Made by a program: the position numbers and the translations under genes
Origin: an uncultured Kineothrix sp.
Lineage (GTDB): Bacteria; Bacillota; Clostridia; Lachnospirales; Lachnospiraceae
Length of the DNA stretch: 64,000 nt
Assembly: GCA_910587275.1 (NCBI GenBank)
Contig: CAJUMD010000005.1
Coordinates: 4,361 to 68,360 of the forward strand
Direction: 5' to 3'
Shown: piece by piece, positions 26,833 to 35,819 of the stretch
Position numbering within the stretch: the first letter of the stretch is position 1
Layout of the letters: each line of letters begins with the position of its first letter
The notes under the pieces: generated by a model
Told to the model about the DNA's origin: nothing
The model's input: the letters and a program-made list of their open reading frames with translations, nothing else
Database searches by the model: none

Positions 26833-27628
26833 CATAAATCTTAGGCGACAGCTTAAGGCGTGAATAAATATCGGCATATGCCGCAGGCGAAAGCCCTTCG
26901 ATGTAATTGAGGGGAAAATTGCGGTTTATGCCGTTTTTTTTCAGTACGTCCACCGCCTTATTGTAGGCGATGGCGGCTTCTTCTTCGGTGTCGTAAGTTC
27001 CCACCACATAATTGCTGCAGACATGAATCCGGACTTTATAACAAAATTCCTGGCTGCCGGTTCCGGCAGAGCGCGGGATGCGGGTGATGCCATGGAACCG
27101 GTTTAGGATTTCAATGTTTTCATAACGGAAATCCGTAGAATCACCATTGATGAAACGGTAATCTTTTTCCTGTACCGCATAATTTTTCACCCCGTACCGG
27201 TTCAGGATGCTAAACTGCATTCCGTAATCGTTTACAAAAAGATGTCCTCCCCGGCGCATGATTTTTTTCGTGGAATAATAGAACAGGTCATCAATATCAA
27301 ATTTTAATGCCTGCGCAGGCTCCATATAATAAAGGAAAAACTTTTTTTTCAGGTAAATCGGGGTCGGGAAATAAATTCCGTTATCCCGGAAATTCAACAG
27401 ACTGACCCATTTTCCAAAAGAGAGCGGTGAGGAAGGCGGATAATCCCCGATGGTCAAATCCGCGTTTTCCGCCGCCATCCGTGCGTCCTCATAAGCACGG
27501 TGCGCTGTCTGCGCATCCCCAAAACTTCCCAGGCTGATATGTTTTTTCTTAAACGTGATGGAAGCCCGGTAGTAAACGGAATGATCCTTTTTCTTTGCAA
27601 CATAAACTCCTGTCAGCCGATGATTCAT
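26804..27628 (-). CDS. DNA-binding protein with two AP2-like domains and an HNH-like remnant
   Basis: 274 residues from the ATG at 27628 (AAAGGATG about 7 bases before). An AP2/ERF-like unit at about 6-54 (GVYVAKKK, YYRASITFKKKHISLGSF, AHRAYEDARMAAE) and a second at about 208-245 (CYKVRIHV, VVGTYDTEEEAAIAYNKA) flank a middle segment, FINGDSTDFRYENIEIL, that resembles the second half of an HNH homing endonuclease motif but lacks the His residues. AP2 domains are found in HNH homing endonucleases and in plant regulators. I infer a domesticated endonuclease, now a DNA-binding protein. Promoter at 27725-27753. Confidence 0.7.
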   Translation of the reverse strand: MNHRLTGVYVAKKKDHSVYYRASITFKKKHISLGSFGDAQTAHRAYEDARMAAENADLTIGDYPPSSPLSFGKWVSLLNFRDNGIYFPTPIYLKKKFFLYYMEPAQALKFDIDDLFYYSTKKIMRRGGHLFVNDYGMQFSILNRYGVKNYAVQEKDYRFINGDSTDFRYENIEILNRFHGITRIPRSAGTGSQEFCYKVRIHVCSNYVVGTYDTEEEAAIAYNKAVDVLKKNGINRNFPLNYIEGLSPAAYADIYSRLKLSPKIYAIFPNSPQS

Positions 27629-27724
27629 AGCCACATCCTTTCTTACGGTTCTTTTTTCCGCCGTTTTCCGCATCCGTGTCGGAATGACACGCAAAAACGC
27701 AGGCTGCGTCGTAATTTTACCATG

Positions 27725-27753
27725 ATTATACCATTTCGCCAAAAAGAATACAA
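27725..27753 (-). promoter_or_regulatory. Promoter of the AP2-like gene
   Basis: Minus strand: TTGTAT, 17-bp spacer ending TGG, TATAAT, an extended -10. Start near 27718 leaves about 90 nt of leader. Confidence 0.7.
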
Positions 27754-27899
27754 ATTTAGAAATATTTTAGATATAATTTTGGGACTTCCTGTATAAAATA
27801 TTAAAGAAGTATTACATTTGTGTGACATTGAGACAGGAAATTGGCGTCGGAATGTTGGAATCCGGCAGCCAAAATCGGAAATGGGAAAAGGATGGTAAC

Positions 27900-28526
27900 A
27901 TGTACACGTATAAAAAGAATATAATGATACTGCTTCTCTGCAACATGATTTTGCTGGTGTCGTGGTTAAACGTAAAGGAACTTCAGGTAAACCGCGTGGC
28001 ATCCACGCAGGCATTCCAAATGCAGTTTTTGGAAGACTGTGCCGAGTTGGACGAGTCCAGTTTTATCGGGATGGTTGCCGAAGCGTCTTCGGGGCAAAGG
28101 GTCGTAGACTACAATGTACTGGAGCGGGAAGCAAAGTATAACCTGTCGGAAGAAGATTACCAGGTGCTTTTGCAGATTGTGGAAGCCGAGGCGGGATGTG
28201 AGGACATCAAAGGCAAGATGCTGGTGGCAGGGGTCGTTATGAACCGTGTGGAAAGCAGCCAGTTCCCCGATACCGTCAAGGAAGTCGTCTATCAGAAGGA
28301 ACACGGCGTGGCGCAGTTTTCGCCGGTGGCAAACGGAAGGCTGGGGCGGACGGACATAAGCGACGAAACAAAGGAAGCCGTAAAAAGAGTGCTTTACGGG
28401 GAAGATATTACAGAAGGGGCACTGTATTTTGCTTCGCGCAAATACGCGGACCCGGAGCTGATGAAATGGTTTGATAACAGCCTTACTTTGCTGTTTTCTT
28501 ATGGAGGGCATGAATTTTTCCTGTGA
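27900..28526 (+). CDS. Cell wall hydrolase, SleB-like
   Basis: 208 residues from ATG 27900 (AAAAGGATGG just upstream). An N-terminal membrane anchor or signal (about 8-24) precedes a SleB/CwlJ-type hydrolase domain (about 85-208) with LLQIVEAEAGCEDIKGKMLV, AGVVMNRVESSQFP and AQFSPVANGR. These are cortex-lytic transglycosylases in spore germination; Clostridia also carry vegetative versions. A forespore promoter was not recognised, so the growth stage is undecided. It lacks the N-terminal peptidoglycan-binding domain of Bacillus SleB. Confidence 0.85.
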   Translation: MYTYKKNIMILLLCNMILLVSWLNVKELQVNRVASTQAFQMQFLEDCAELDESSFIGMVAEASSGQRVVDYNVLEREAKYNLSEEDYQVLLQIVEAEAGCEDIKGKMLVAGVVMNRVESSQFPDTVKEVVYQKEHGVAQFSPVANGRLGRTDISDETKEAVKRVLYGEDITEGALYFASRKYADPELMKWFDNSLTLLFSYGGHEFFL

Positions 28527-28557
28527 TTGGATTGGGGAGCCGGACAAAGAAATCGAA

Positions 28558-28586
28558 TTGACTTATAAAAATATCTGTTATATACT
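28558..28586 (+). promoter_or_regulatory. Promoter of the pur operon
   Basis: TTGACT, 17-bp spacer, TATACT. Start near 28593 gives a leader of about 53 nt. The leader holds no purine riboswitch or PurR box that I recognise. Confidence 0.75.
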
Positions 28587-28645
28587 TCAAAGTGACAGGA
28601 TTTTGCTTGAATCATCTTTTGCCGGCAGGCGGAACGGAGGAAAAT

Positions 28646-29350
<705 letters not shown>

Positions 29351-29355
29351 CGCAT

Positions 29356-30804
29356 ATGGAATATACGGAGCGGATGGAAACGAACGGGACGGACAGGCTG
29401 AGGGAAGAATGCGGTGTTTTCGGCATGTATGATTTTTCCGGCGGGGACGTGGCATCTACCATTTATTATGGGTTGTTTGCGCTCCAGCACAGGGGACAGG
29501 AGAGCTGCGGCATCGCGGTCAGCGATACGAACGGACCGAAAGGGAAAGTGGTAAGCGCCAAGGATATGGGGCTTTTGAACGAAGTCTTTACGCCGGAGCT
29601 TTTGGATACGTTAAAGGGTGACATCGGCGTTGGGCATGTGCGTTATTCCACGGCGGGAAGCAGCACGAGGGAAAATGCCCAGCCCTTGGTATTAAACTAT
29701 GTGAAAGGGACTTTGGGGCTTGCCCATAACGGCAACCTGATTAACGCGCCAGAGCTGCGGCACGAACTGGAATATACGGGGGCGATTTTCCAGACCACCA
29801 TTGATTCGGAGGTCATTGCCTACCATATTGCCAGGGAACGTCTGAATTCCGCCACCGTGGAGGAAGCGGTGGGACGTGCCATGCGGAAGATCAAGGGCGC
29901 TTATTCACTGATTGTGATGTCGCCGAGAAAACTGATTGGGGCGAGGGACCCTTTTGGCTTTAAACCGCTCTGCATCGGGAAAAGGGACAATGCCTATTTT
30001 TTGGCTTCGGAGACCTGCGCTTTGGATACAGTGGGCGCGCAGTACGTCAGGGACGTACTGCCGGGGGAAATCGTGACGATTTCGCCGGAAAAGGGGATAG
30101 AGTCCGACCGCTCCCTTTGTATCCCGGAAGAAAAACATGCCAGGTGCATTTTTGAATATATTTATTTTGCAAGGCCGGACAGTTACATTGACGGTGTCAG
30201 CGTATATAATGCGCGGATTTTAGCGGGCAGGTTTCTTGCCATGGATTCGCCTGTGGAGGCGGATTTGGTGGTGGGCGTGCCGGAATCGGGCAACTGTGCG
30301 GCACTCGGGTATTCGCTGCAGTCGGGCATCCCTTACGGGCAGGCATTTGTGAAGAATACATACGTGGGGCGCACGTTCATAAAACCCAAACAGAAAAGCA
30401 GGGAGAGCAGTGTGCGCGTGAAACTGAATGTGCTGCGGGAAGCCGTGGAAGGAAAGCGGATTGTCATGATTGACGATTCCATCGTGCGGGGGACGACTTC
30501 CGGCCGTATCGTGCATATGCTGCGGGAAGCGGGGGCGGAAGAAGTGCATATGCGGATTAGCTCCCCGCCTTTTTTGTGGCCCTGTTATTTCGGTACGGAT
30601 GTACCGGCAAAGGAGCAGCTCATTGCCCACGGGCGTACCGTGGAGGAAATCTGCGGCATGATAGGAGCCGACTCTTTGGCTTATCTGAAAGAAGAACGGC
30701 TGGGGGAAATGGCGGGCGGTCTTGGCATCTGCAGGGGATGTTTTAACGGCAGGTATCCCATGGAACCGCCGGCAGGGGATATCCGAGGGGATTATGAGCG
30801 GTAA
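29356..30804 (+). CDS. purF: Amidophosphoribosyltransferase (glutamine PRPP amidotransferase)
   Basis: 482 residues. An 18-residue propeptide precedes the catalytic Cys19 in EECGVFGMYD. Glutaminase residues are intact (GHVRYSTAGSS, LAHNGNLINA), as are the PRPP loop VMIDDSIVRGTTS and the iron-sulphur-type cysteines near the C terminus (LGICRGCFNGRYP). It commits PRPP to purine synthesis. It differs clearly from its paralogue at 32384, which lacks the glutaminase residues. Confidence 0.97.
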   Translation: MEYTERMETNGTDRLREECGVFGMYDFSGGDVASTIYYGLFALQHRGQESCGIAVSDTNGPKGKVVSAKDMGLLNEVFTPELLDTLKGDIGVGHVRYSTAGSSTRENAQPLVLNYVKGTLGLAHNGNLINAPELRHELEYTGAIFQTTIDSEVIAYHIARERLNSATVEEAVGRAMRKIKGAYSLIVMSPRKLIGARDPFGFKPLCIGKRDNAYFLASETCALDTVGAQYVRDVLPGEIVTISPEKGIESDRSLCIPEEKHARCIFEYIYFARPDSYIDGVSVYNARILAGRFLAMDSPVEADLVVGVPESGNCAALGYSLQSGIPYGQAFVKNTYVGRTFIKPKQKSRESSVRVKLNVLREAVEGKRIVMIDDSIVRGTTSGRIVHMLREAGAEEVHMRISSPPFLWPCYFGTDVPAKEQLIAHGRTVEEICGMIGADSLAYLKEERLGEMAGGLGICRGCFNGRYPMEPPAGDIRGDYER

Positions 30805-30885
30805 GGAACGGCGGAACTATTCATGAAAATTTATGAAAAATGCATGAAAACCGTAAAAAACCGTGAAATCAGAGAGGAGAGGTTT

Positions 30886-32319
30886 ATGAGTACAGACAGA
30901 TATCAGAGTCCGCTTTCGGAACGATATGCCAGCAGGGAAATGCAGTATATCTTTTCGCCGGACATGAAGTTCCGTACATGGAGGAAATTGTGGATTGCCC
31001 TGGCGGAGACGGAAAAGGAACTGGGGCTTCCTATTACGCAGGAGCAGATTGACGAGTTAAAAGCAAATGCGGAGGATATTAATTACGATGTGGCAAAGGC
31101 GAGGGAGAAGGAAGTCCGCCATGATGTCATGAGTCATGTGTATGCATACGGGGTACAGTGTCCGAAAGCGAAAGGTATCATCCATTTGGGTGCCACATCC
31201 TGCTATGTGGGTGACAACACGGATATCATCGTAATGACGGAAGCGCTTAAGCTGGTGAAAAAGAAACTGGTGAATGTGATGAAGGAACTTGCCGATTTTG
31301 CGGAGGAATACAAGGCGCAGCCAACGCTTGCTTTTACCCATTTCCAACCGGCGCAGCCAACTACTGTGGGAAAGAGGGCGACGCTTTGGCTGCAGGAGTT
31401 CTTCCTTGATTTGGAGGATTTGGAGCATGTGCTTTCCCATATGAAACTTTTGGGCTCTAAGGGAACCACGGGAACGCAGGCTTCTTTTTTGGAGCTTTTT
31501 GACGGGAATCAGGAAACCATCGATAAGATAGACCCGATGATTGCGGAAAAAATGGGCTTTGCGGAATGTTATCCGGTGTCGGGCCAGACGTATTCCCGCA
31601 AGGTGGATACGAGGGTCGTAAACGTACTGGCAGGCATTGCGGCAAGCGCCCATAAGATGTCCAATGATATCCGGCTGCTCCAGCATTTGAAGGAAGTGGA
31701 GGAACCGTTTGAAAAGAGCCAGATCGGGTCTTCCGCCATGGCGTATAAGCGCAATCCCATGCGGAGCGAAAGGATTGCTTCCCTTTCCCGTTATGTGATG
31801 GCGGATGCGCTAAATCCCGCCATTACTTCGGCAACCCAGTGGTTTGAGCGGACGTTGGATGATTCGGCGAACAAAAGGCTCTCCATACCGGAAGGCTTCC
31901 TTGCCGTGGACGGCATCCTGGATTTGTGCCTGAACGTGGTGGACGGTTTGGTGGTTTACCCGAAAGTCATCGAGAAACGGCTGATGAGTGAGCTGCCGTT
32001 TATGGCAACGGAGAATATCATGATGGATGCGGTAAAGGCAGGGGGGGACAGGCAGGAACTGCATGAGAAAATCCGCACACTTTCCATGGAAGCTGGAAGG
32101 AATGTGAAAGTGGAAGGAAAGGACAATAATTTACTGGAATTGATTGCGGCAGACCCTGCGTTTAACATGACCCTGGAGGACCTGCAAAAGACCATGGACC
32201 CGTCTAAATACGTAGGGCGTTCCAAGGAGCAGGTGGAGGCATTTCTTTCCGGTATCATCCGTCCCCTGTTGGAGAAGCATAAGGAACTGCTTGGCGTGAA
32301 AGCGGAGATTAACGTATAG
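30886..32319 (+). CDS. purB: Adenylosuccinate lyase
   Basis: 477 residues from ATG 30886 (GAGAGGAGAGG just upstream). The fumarase/lyase superfamily signature is SSAMAYKRNPMRSERI; TFTHFQPAQPTT-type substrate residues appear as AFTHFQPAQPTTVGKR. It acts twice in purine synthesis, on SAICAR (the product of PurC) and on adenylosuccinate. The length and the C terminus match the animal-like and Lachnospiraceae branch, longer than the Bacillus enzyme (about 431). Confidence 0.96.
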   Translation: MSTDRYQSPLSERYASREMQYIFSPDMKFRTWRKLWIALAETEKELGLPITQEQIDELKANAEDINYDVAKAREKEVRHDVMSHVYAYGVQCPKAKGIIHLGATSCYVGDNTDIIVMTEALKLVKKKLVNVMKELADFAEEYKAQPTLAFTHFQPAQPTTVGKRATLWLQEFFLDLEDLEHVLSHMKLLGSKGTTGTQASFLELFDGNQETIDKIDPMIAEKMGFAECYPVSGQTYSRKVDTRVVNVLAGIAASAHKMSNDIRLLQHLKEVEEPFEKSQIGSSAMAYKRNPMRSERIASLSRYVMADALNPAITSATQWFERTLDDSANKRLSIPEGFLAVDGILDLCLNVVDGLVVYPKVIEKRLMSELPFMATENIMMDAVKAGGDRQELHEKIRTLSMEAGRNVKVEGKDNNLLELIAADPAFNMTLEDLQKTMDPSKYVGRSKEQVEAFLSGIIRPLLEKHKELLGVKAEINV

Positions 32320-32383
32320 GAAATATATGTACCGTAAAAAGGAAGCCGAACGGCTGAGGTACATTTAGGAATGAGGATAATTT

Positions 32384-33787
32384 ATGGGTGGATTTTTTGG
32401 AGTGGCATCAAAGAAGGATTGCTTGTTTGATTTGTTTTTCGGGACGGATTACCATTCCCATTTGGGTACGAGGCGGGCGGGACTGGCGGTATACGGGGAA
32501 AAGGGGTTTGACCGCGCTATCCACAATATCGAGAATGCGCCGTTCCGTACCAAGTTCGATAAAGACTTAAACGAAATGAAAGGCTATTTGGGAATTGGCT
32601 GCATCTCTGATTATGAGCCGCAGCCGTTAATCGTTCGGTCCCACCACGGTACCTATGCCATAGAAACGGTAGGGAAGATTAACAATACGGATAAAATCGT
32701 GGAGCAGGTATTCCGGTCGGGGCATTCTCACTTTTTGGAAATGAGCGGCGGGGATATCAATGCCACGGAACTGGTGGCGGCAATTATTAACCAAAAGGAA
32801 AACCTTGTGGATGGCATCCGGTATGCGCAGGAAATCATAGACGGTTCCATGACCATACTGTTAATGACCGCAAAAGGCATCTATGCGGCAAGGGACCGGA
32901 TGGGAAGGACACCCGTGGCGCTGGGAAAAAAGGAGGATGCATACTGTATTTCCTTTGAGAGCTTTGCTTATTTGAACCTTGGGTATACCGGGGAGAGAGA
33001 GCTTGGACCGGGGGAAGTGGTTATCGTGACGCCGGAGGGAGTCCATACGCTTGCCGCACCGGGGAAAGACATGAAGATATGTACGTTTTTGTGGGTTTAT
33101 TACGGCTACCCGTCTTCTTCCTATGAGGGAATCAGCGTGGAAAAGATGCGGTATAACTGCGGCTCGCTGCTTGCCAAAAGAGATGACGCGCAGCCCGATA
33201 TTGTGGCAGGAGTGCCGGATTCCGGGACGCCCCATGCCATCGGTTATTCCAATGAGTCGGGGATTCCTTTTTCCCGTCCGTTCATTAAGTATACGCCCAC
33301 ATGGCCCCGTTCTTTTATGCCGACGATACAGAGCCAAAGGAACCTGATTGCGAAGATGAAACTGATTCCCGTCCATGATTTGATTCAGGACAAGAGCCTT
33401 CTTTTAATCGACGATTCCATTGTCAGGGGAACCCAGCTTAGGGAGACTACGGAGTTCCTATACCAAAGCGGCGCGAAGGAAGTGCATATCCGCCCGGCGT
33501 GCCCGCCGTTGCTTTACGGCTGTAAATACTTGAATTTCTCCCGTTCCACTTCGGAAATGGATCTGATTACCCGCAGGGTATTAAAAGATTTGGAGCGGGA
33601 AGGCAGGTTTACCCGTTTAGAGGCTTATTCGGACCCGGAAACGGAGGAATACGGGGAAATGCTGGAGCGCATCAGGAAGCAGCTTAATTTTACTTCCCTG
33701 CGTTACCACCGGCTGGACGATATGATGGAGTCGGTGGGGATTGAGCGGTGTAAACTGTGCACGTATTGTTGGGATGGGAAGGAATAG
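32384..33787 (+). CDS. PurF-like phosphoribosyltransferase without glutaminase active site
   Basis: 467 residues. It starts MGGFFGVASKK, so Gly occupies the place of the nucleophile Cys (CGVFG in the true PurF), and the RYST and HNG motifs are replaced by ISDYE and KINN. The PRPP loop LLLIDDSIVRGTQLRE and a cysteine-rich C terminus (CKLCTYC) remain. Similar MGGFFG-type proteins are known to me from Lachnospiraceae and Bacteroides, where they are annotated as amidophosphoribosyltransferase. It may use ammonia or another acceptor, or regulate PurF. It is probably co-transcribed with purB, 64 bp upstream. Confidence 0.75.
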   Translation: MGGFFGVASKKDCLFDLFFGTDYHSHLGTRRAGLAVYGEKGFDRAIHNIENAPFRTKFDKDLNEMKGYLGIGCISDYEPQPLIVRSHHGTYAIETVGKINNTDKIVEQVFRSGHSHFLEMSGGDINATELVAAIINQKENLVDGIRYAQEIIDGSMTILLMTAKGIYAARDRMGRTPVALGKKEDAYCISFESFAYLNLGYTGERELGPGEVVIVTPEGVHTLAAPGKDMKICTFLWVYYGYPSSSYEGISVEKMRYNCGSLLAKRDDAQPDIVAGVPDSGTPHAIGYSNESGIPFSRPFIKYTPTWPRSFMPTIQSQRNLIAKMKLIPVHDLIQDKSLLLIDDSIVRGTQLRETTEFLYQSGAKEVHIRPACPPLLYGCKYLNFSRSTSEMDLITRRVLKDLEREGRFTRLEAYSDPETEEYGEMLERIRKQLNFTSLRYHRLDDMMESVGIERCKLCTYCWDGKE

Positions 33788-33810
33788 GTCTGTTTTTGAC
33801 GGAGGGGGAT

Positions 33811-33896
33811 GCACGTAAGCGTAAACGGAACACCCTGCCCGGTCTGCGGATGTCACTCCGCCGTCCGGGCAGGGTGTTTTGCTTACGCTTACGTGC
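33811..33896. repeat. 86-bp near-perfect palindrome
   Basis: Outer arms GCACGTAAGCGTAA (33811-33824) and TTACGCTTACGTGC (33883-33896) and inner arms AACACCCTGCCCGG (33829-33842) and CCGGGCAGGGTGTT (33865-33878) are exact. The four bases between them pair mostly by wobble, and the centre holds GCGGA/TCCGC. No T-run follows, so it is not an ordinary terminator, although it may stop purine transcripts. Confidence 0.85.
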
Positions 33897-34051
33897 CGGC
33901 AAGGGCGGTTATGGTGGAGGGGGGTCCATTACAGGGAATTGGCTGTGCGGAAAAGCATAAAAATTATGTAATTTGTATAGATAAAATGCATAAAAACGAA
34001 AGATATAATTTTGCTAATAGTGACAAAGATACAAAAAAAGCAAAAAAAGAC

Positions 34052-34080
34052 TTGCAATTTTTAGTGAGGAATGATATTCT
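34052..34080 (+). promoter_or_regulatory. Promoter of the maltodextrin ABC operon
   Basis: TTGCAA, 17-bp spacer with TGA before the -10, TATTCT. Start near 34087. Operator-like repeats begin five bases further on. Confidence 0.65.
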
Positions 34081-34091
34081 CAAGATGTAAT

Positions 34092-34129
34092 CGGAAACGT
34101 TACCGAAAACGATACCGAAACCGTTACCA
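34092..34129 (+). promoter_or_regulatory. Three tandem LacI-type operator-like sites
   Basis: Three units with 12-bp spacing: CGGAAACGTTACCG, CGAAAACGATACCG and CGAAACCGTTACCA, sharing flanking bases. Each has a pseudo-palindromic core around CG, as in LacI/MalR family operators. They start just after the presumed transcription start, which suits repression by the LacI protein encoded at 39028. Confidence 0.7.
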
Positions 34130-34199
34130 AATAGGAATTGGCGGGTAAGTTGACGGAAACGGGAAACAGTATTTCAGCAGAAAAGGAGAGATAAGTATT

Positions 34200-35645
34200 A
34201 TGAAAAAGAAATTAATCAGTGCATTACTTTGTGCAGCAATGGTTTCTTCCATGTTAGTCGGCTGCGGCGGCACTTCCGAAGCGCCGGCGGAATCGGCACC
34301 GGCAGACAGCGCGGCACCGGCGGAGACGGCACCGGCAGAAACGGCACCGGCAGAAACGGCACCGGCAGAAAATGCGGAACCGGCAGGCGACAGCGCAGCG
34401 GCAGGTGAGGGTTCCGTATATTACCTGAACTTCAAACCGGAAGTTGACGCACAGTGGCAGGAAATCGCGGCAGCTTACACGCAGGAAACAGGAGTTCCCG
34501 TAAAAGTGGTAACTGCGGCAAGCGGCACTTATGAAGAAGTATTGAAATCGGAAATCGCAGGCTCCGATGCACCGACCCTGTTCCAGATTAACGGACCGGT
34601 AGGTTACAGCAGTTGGAAAGATTACTGCCTTGATTTATCGGGTTCCGACCTTTACAATAACCTTTCCGACAAAGGCCTTGCGGTAACGGGCGATGACGGC
34701 GGCGTATACGGTGTTCCTTATACCGTGGAAGCATACGGAATCATTTATAACGATGCCATCATGCAGGCATATTTCGCAACCGAAGGCGCGAAAGCGGCAA
34801 ACGTGGATGAAATCAACAGCTTTGCAAAATTAAAGGAAGTTGTGGAAGACATGACCGCAAAGAAAGATGCGCTTGGCATCCAGGGTGTATTCGCTTCCAC
34901 TTCCCTGCTTCCCGGTGAAGACTGGAGATGGCAGACCCACCTTGCAAACCTTCCGGTATACTATGAATACAAAGACAACGGCGTAAACGATATGGCTGAG
35001 ATTACCTTTAAATATTCCGATAATTTCAAAAATATCTTCGACCTGTACATCAACAACTCCACCTGCGCACCGGGACTTCTCGGAAGCAAGGCAGTGACCG
35101 ACTCCATGGCTGAATTTGCACTCGGACAGTGTGCGATGGTACAGAACGGTAACTGGGCATGGGGACAGGTTGCAGACGTAGACGGCAATACCGTAAAAGA
35201 AGAAGACATTAAGTTCATGCCGATTTACACGGGTGTATCCGGCGAGGAAAGCCAGGGTCTTTGCACCGGTACGGAAAACTTTTGGTGTGTAAACAAACAG
35301 GCATCCGAAGCGGACCAGAAAGCAACGCTTGATTTTGTGAACTGGATGATTTCTTCCGAAGCAGGAAAGAACTACATGTTGAACTCTTTAGGCAACGCGG
35401 CTCCGTTCTCTACCTTCGGTGACAGCGAAAAGCCTTCCGATCCTTTGGCAAAAGAAATGTACCGCTTCATGGAAAACGGCAAGAACAGTGTAACCTGGAA
35501 CTTCACCACATTCCCCAGCCAGGCATTCAAGGATGATTTCGGCGCAGCTTTGCTGGAATACTGCAACGGCAACATGAGCTGGGATGACGTAAAGAACCTG
35601 GTGGTAACAAGATGGGCTGAGGAGAAATCCGCAACGGCACAGTAA
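34200..35645 (+). CDS. Sugar ABC transporter substrate-binding lipoprotein
   Basis: 481 residues. The lipoprotein signal ends in LVGCGG (Cys about 22). A disordered Ala/Pro/Glu linker (about 25-70) containing APAET repeats follows, then a family 1 extracellular solute-binding domain. Residues PTLFQINGPVGYSSW and TGTENFWCVNKQ fit maltodextrin-type binding proteins. Context (two MalFG-type permeases, MalQ, LacI regulator) points to maltodextrins or related alpha-glucosides. AAAAGGAGAG precedes ATG 34200. No ATPase gene is present; a shared MsiK-type ATPase elsewhere is likely. Confidence 0.92.
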   Translation: MKKKLISALLCAAMVSSMLVGCGGTSEAPAESAPADSAAPAETAPAETAPAETAPAENAEPAGDSAAAGEGSVYYLNFKPEVDAQWQEIAAAYTQETGVPVKVVTAASGTYEEVLKSEIAGSDAPTLFQINGPVGYSSWKDYCLDLSGSDLYNNLSDKGLAVTGDDGGVYGVPYTVEAYGIIYNDAIMQAYFATEGAKAANVDEINSFAKLKEVVEDMTAKKDALGIQGVFASTSLLPGEDWRWQTHLANLPVYYEYKDNGVNDMAEITFKYSDNFKNIFDLYINNSTCAPGLLGSKAVTDSMAEFALGQCAMVQNGNWAWGQVADVDGNTVKEEDIKFMPIYTGVSGEESQGLCTGTENFWCVNKQASEADQKATLDFVNWMISSEAGKNYMLNSLGNAAPFSTFGDSEKPSDPLAKEMYRFMENGKNSVTWNFTTFPSQAFKDDFGAALLEYCNGNMSWDDVKNLVVTRWAEEKSATAQ

Positions 35646-35740
35646 ATATATGATACAATAAAACAAGGCACAAAATAAATAAGAACCGGATTTAACAGAA
35701 ATCAGATTTAATAAGAATCAGATGTGCAAGCCTTGCAGGG

Positions 35741-35774
35741 AACGCCCCACAGCCTCGGCTGTGGGGCGTTTTGT
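35741..35774 (+). terminator. Intra-operon terminator or attenuator
   Basis: Perfect 13-bp arms AACGCCCCACAGC and GCTGTGGGGCGTT around CTCG, followed by TTGT. It lies between the binding-protein gene and its permeases, where partial termination usually gives excess binding protein over permease. Confidence 0.8.
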
Positions 35775-35819
35775 AAGGAAATTGGTCCAAACAGGGGCGG
35801 TTGAGAAGGAGGATGGACA

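Noticed and set aside
27772..27777. TATAAT as promoter for the SleB-like gene
   Set aside because: The sequence 17 bp upstream (TACAAA) is a poor -35 and the stretch overlaps the divergent AP2 promoter region, so it was not listed.
28527..28645. Purine riboswitch in the purC leader
   Set aside because: The leader after the promoter is only about 53 nt and lacks the conserved three-way junction bases.
33809..34090. Small open frame MHVSVNGTPCPVCGC across the palindrome
   Set aside because: Its N-terminal half is the palindrome itself and the rest overlaps the next operon's promoter; no ribosome site was seen.
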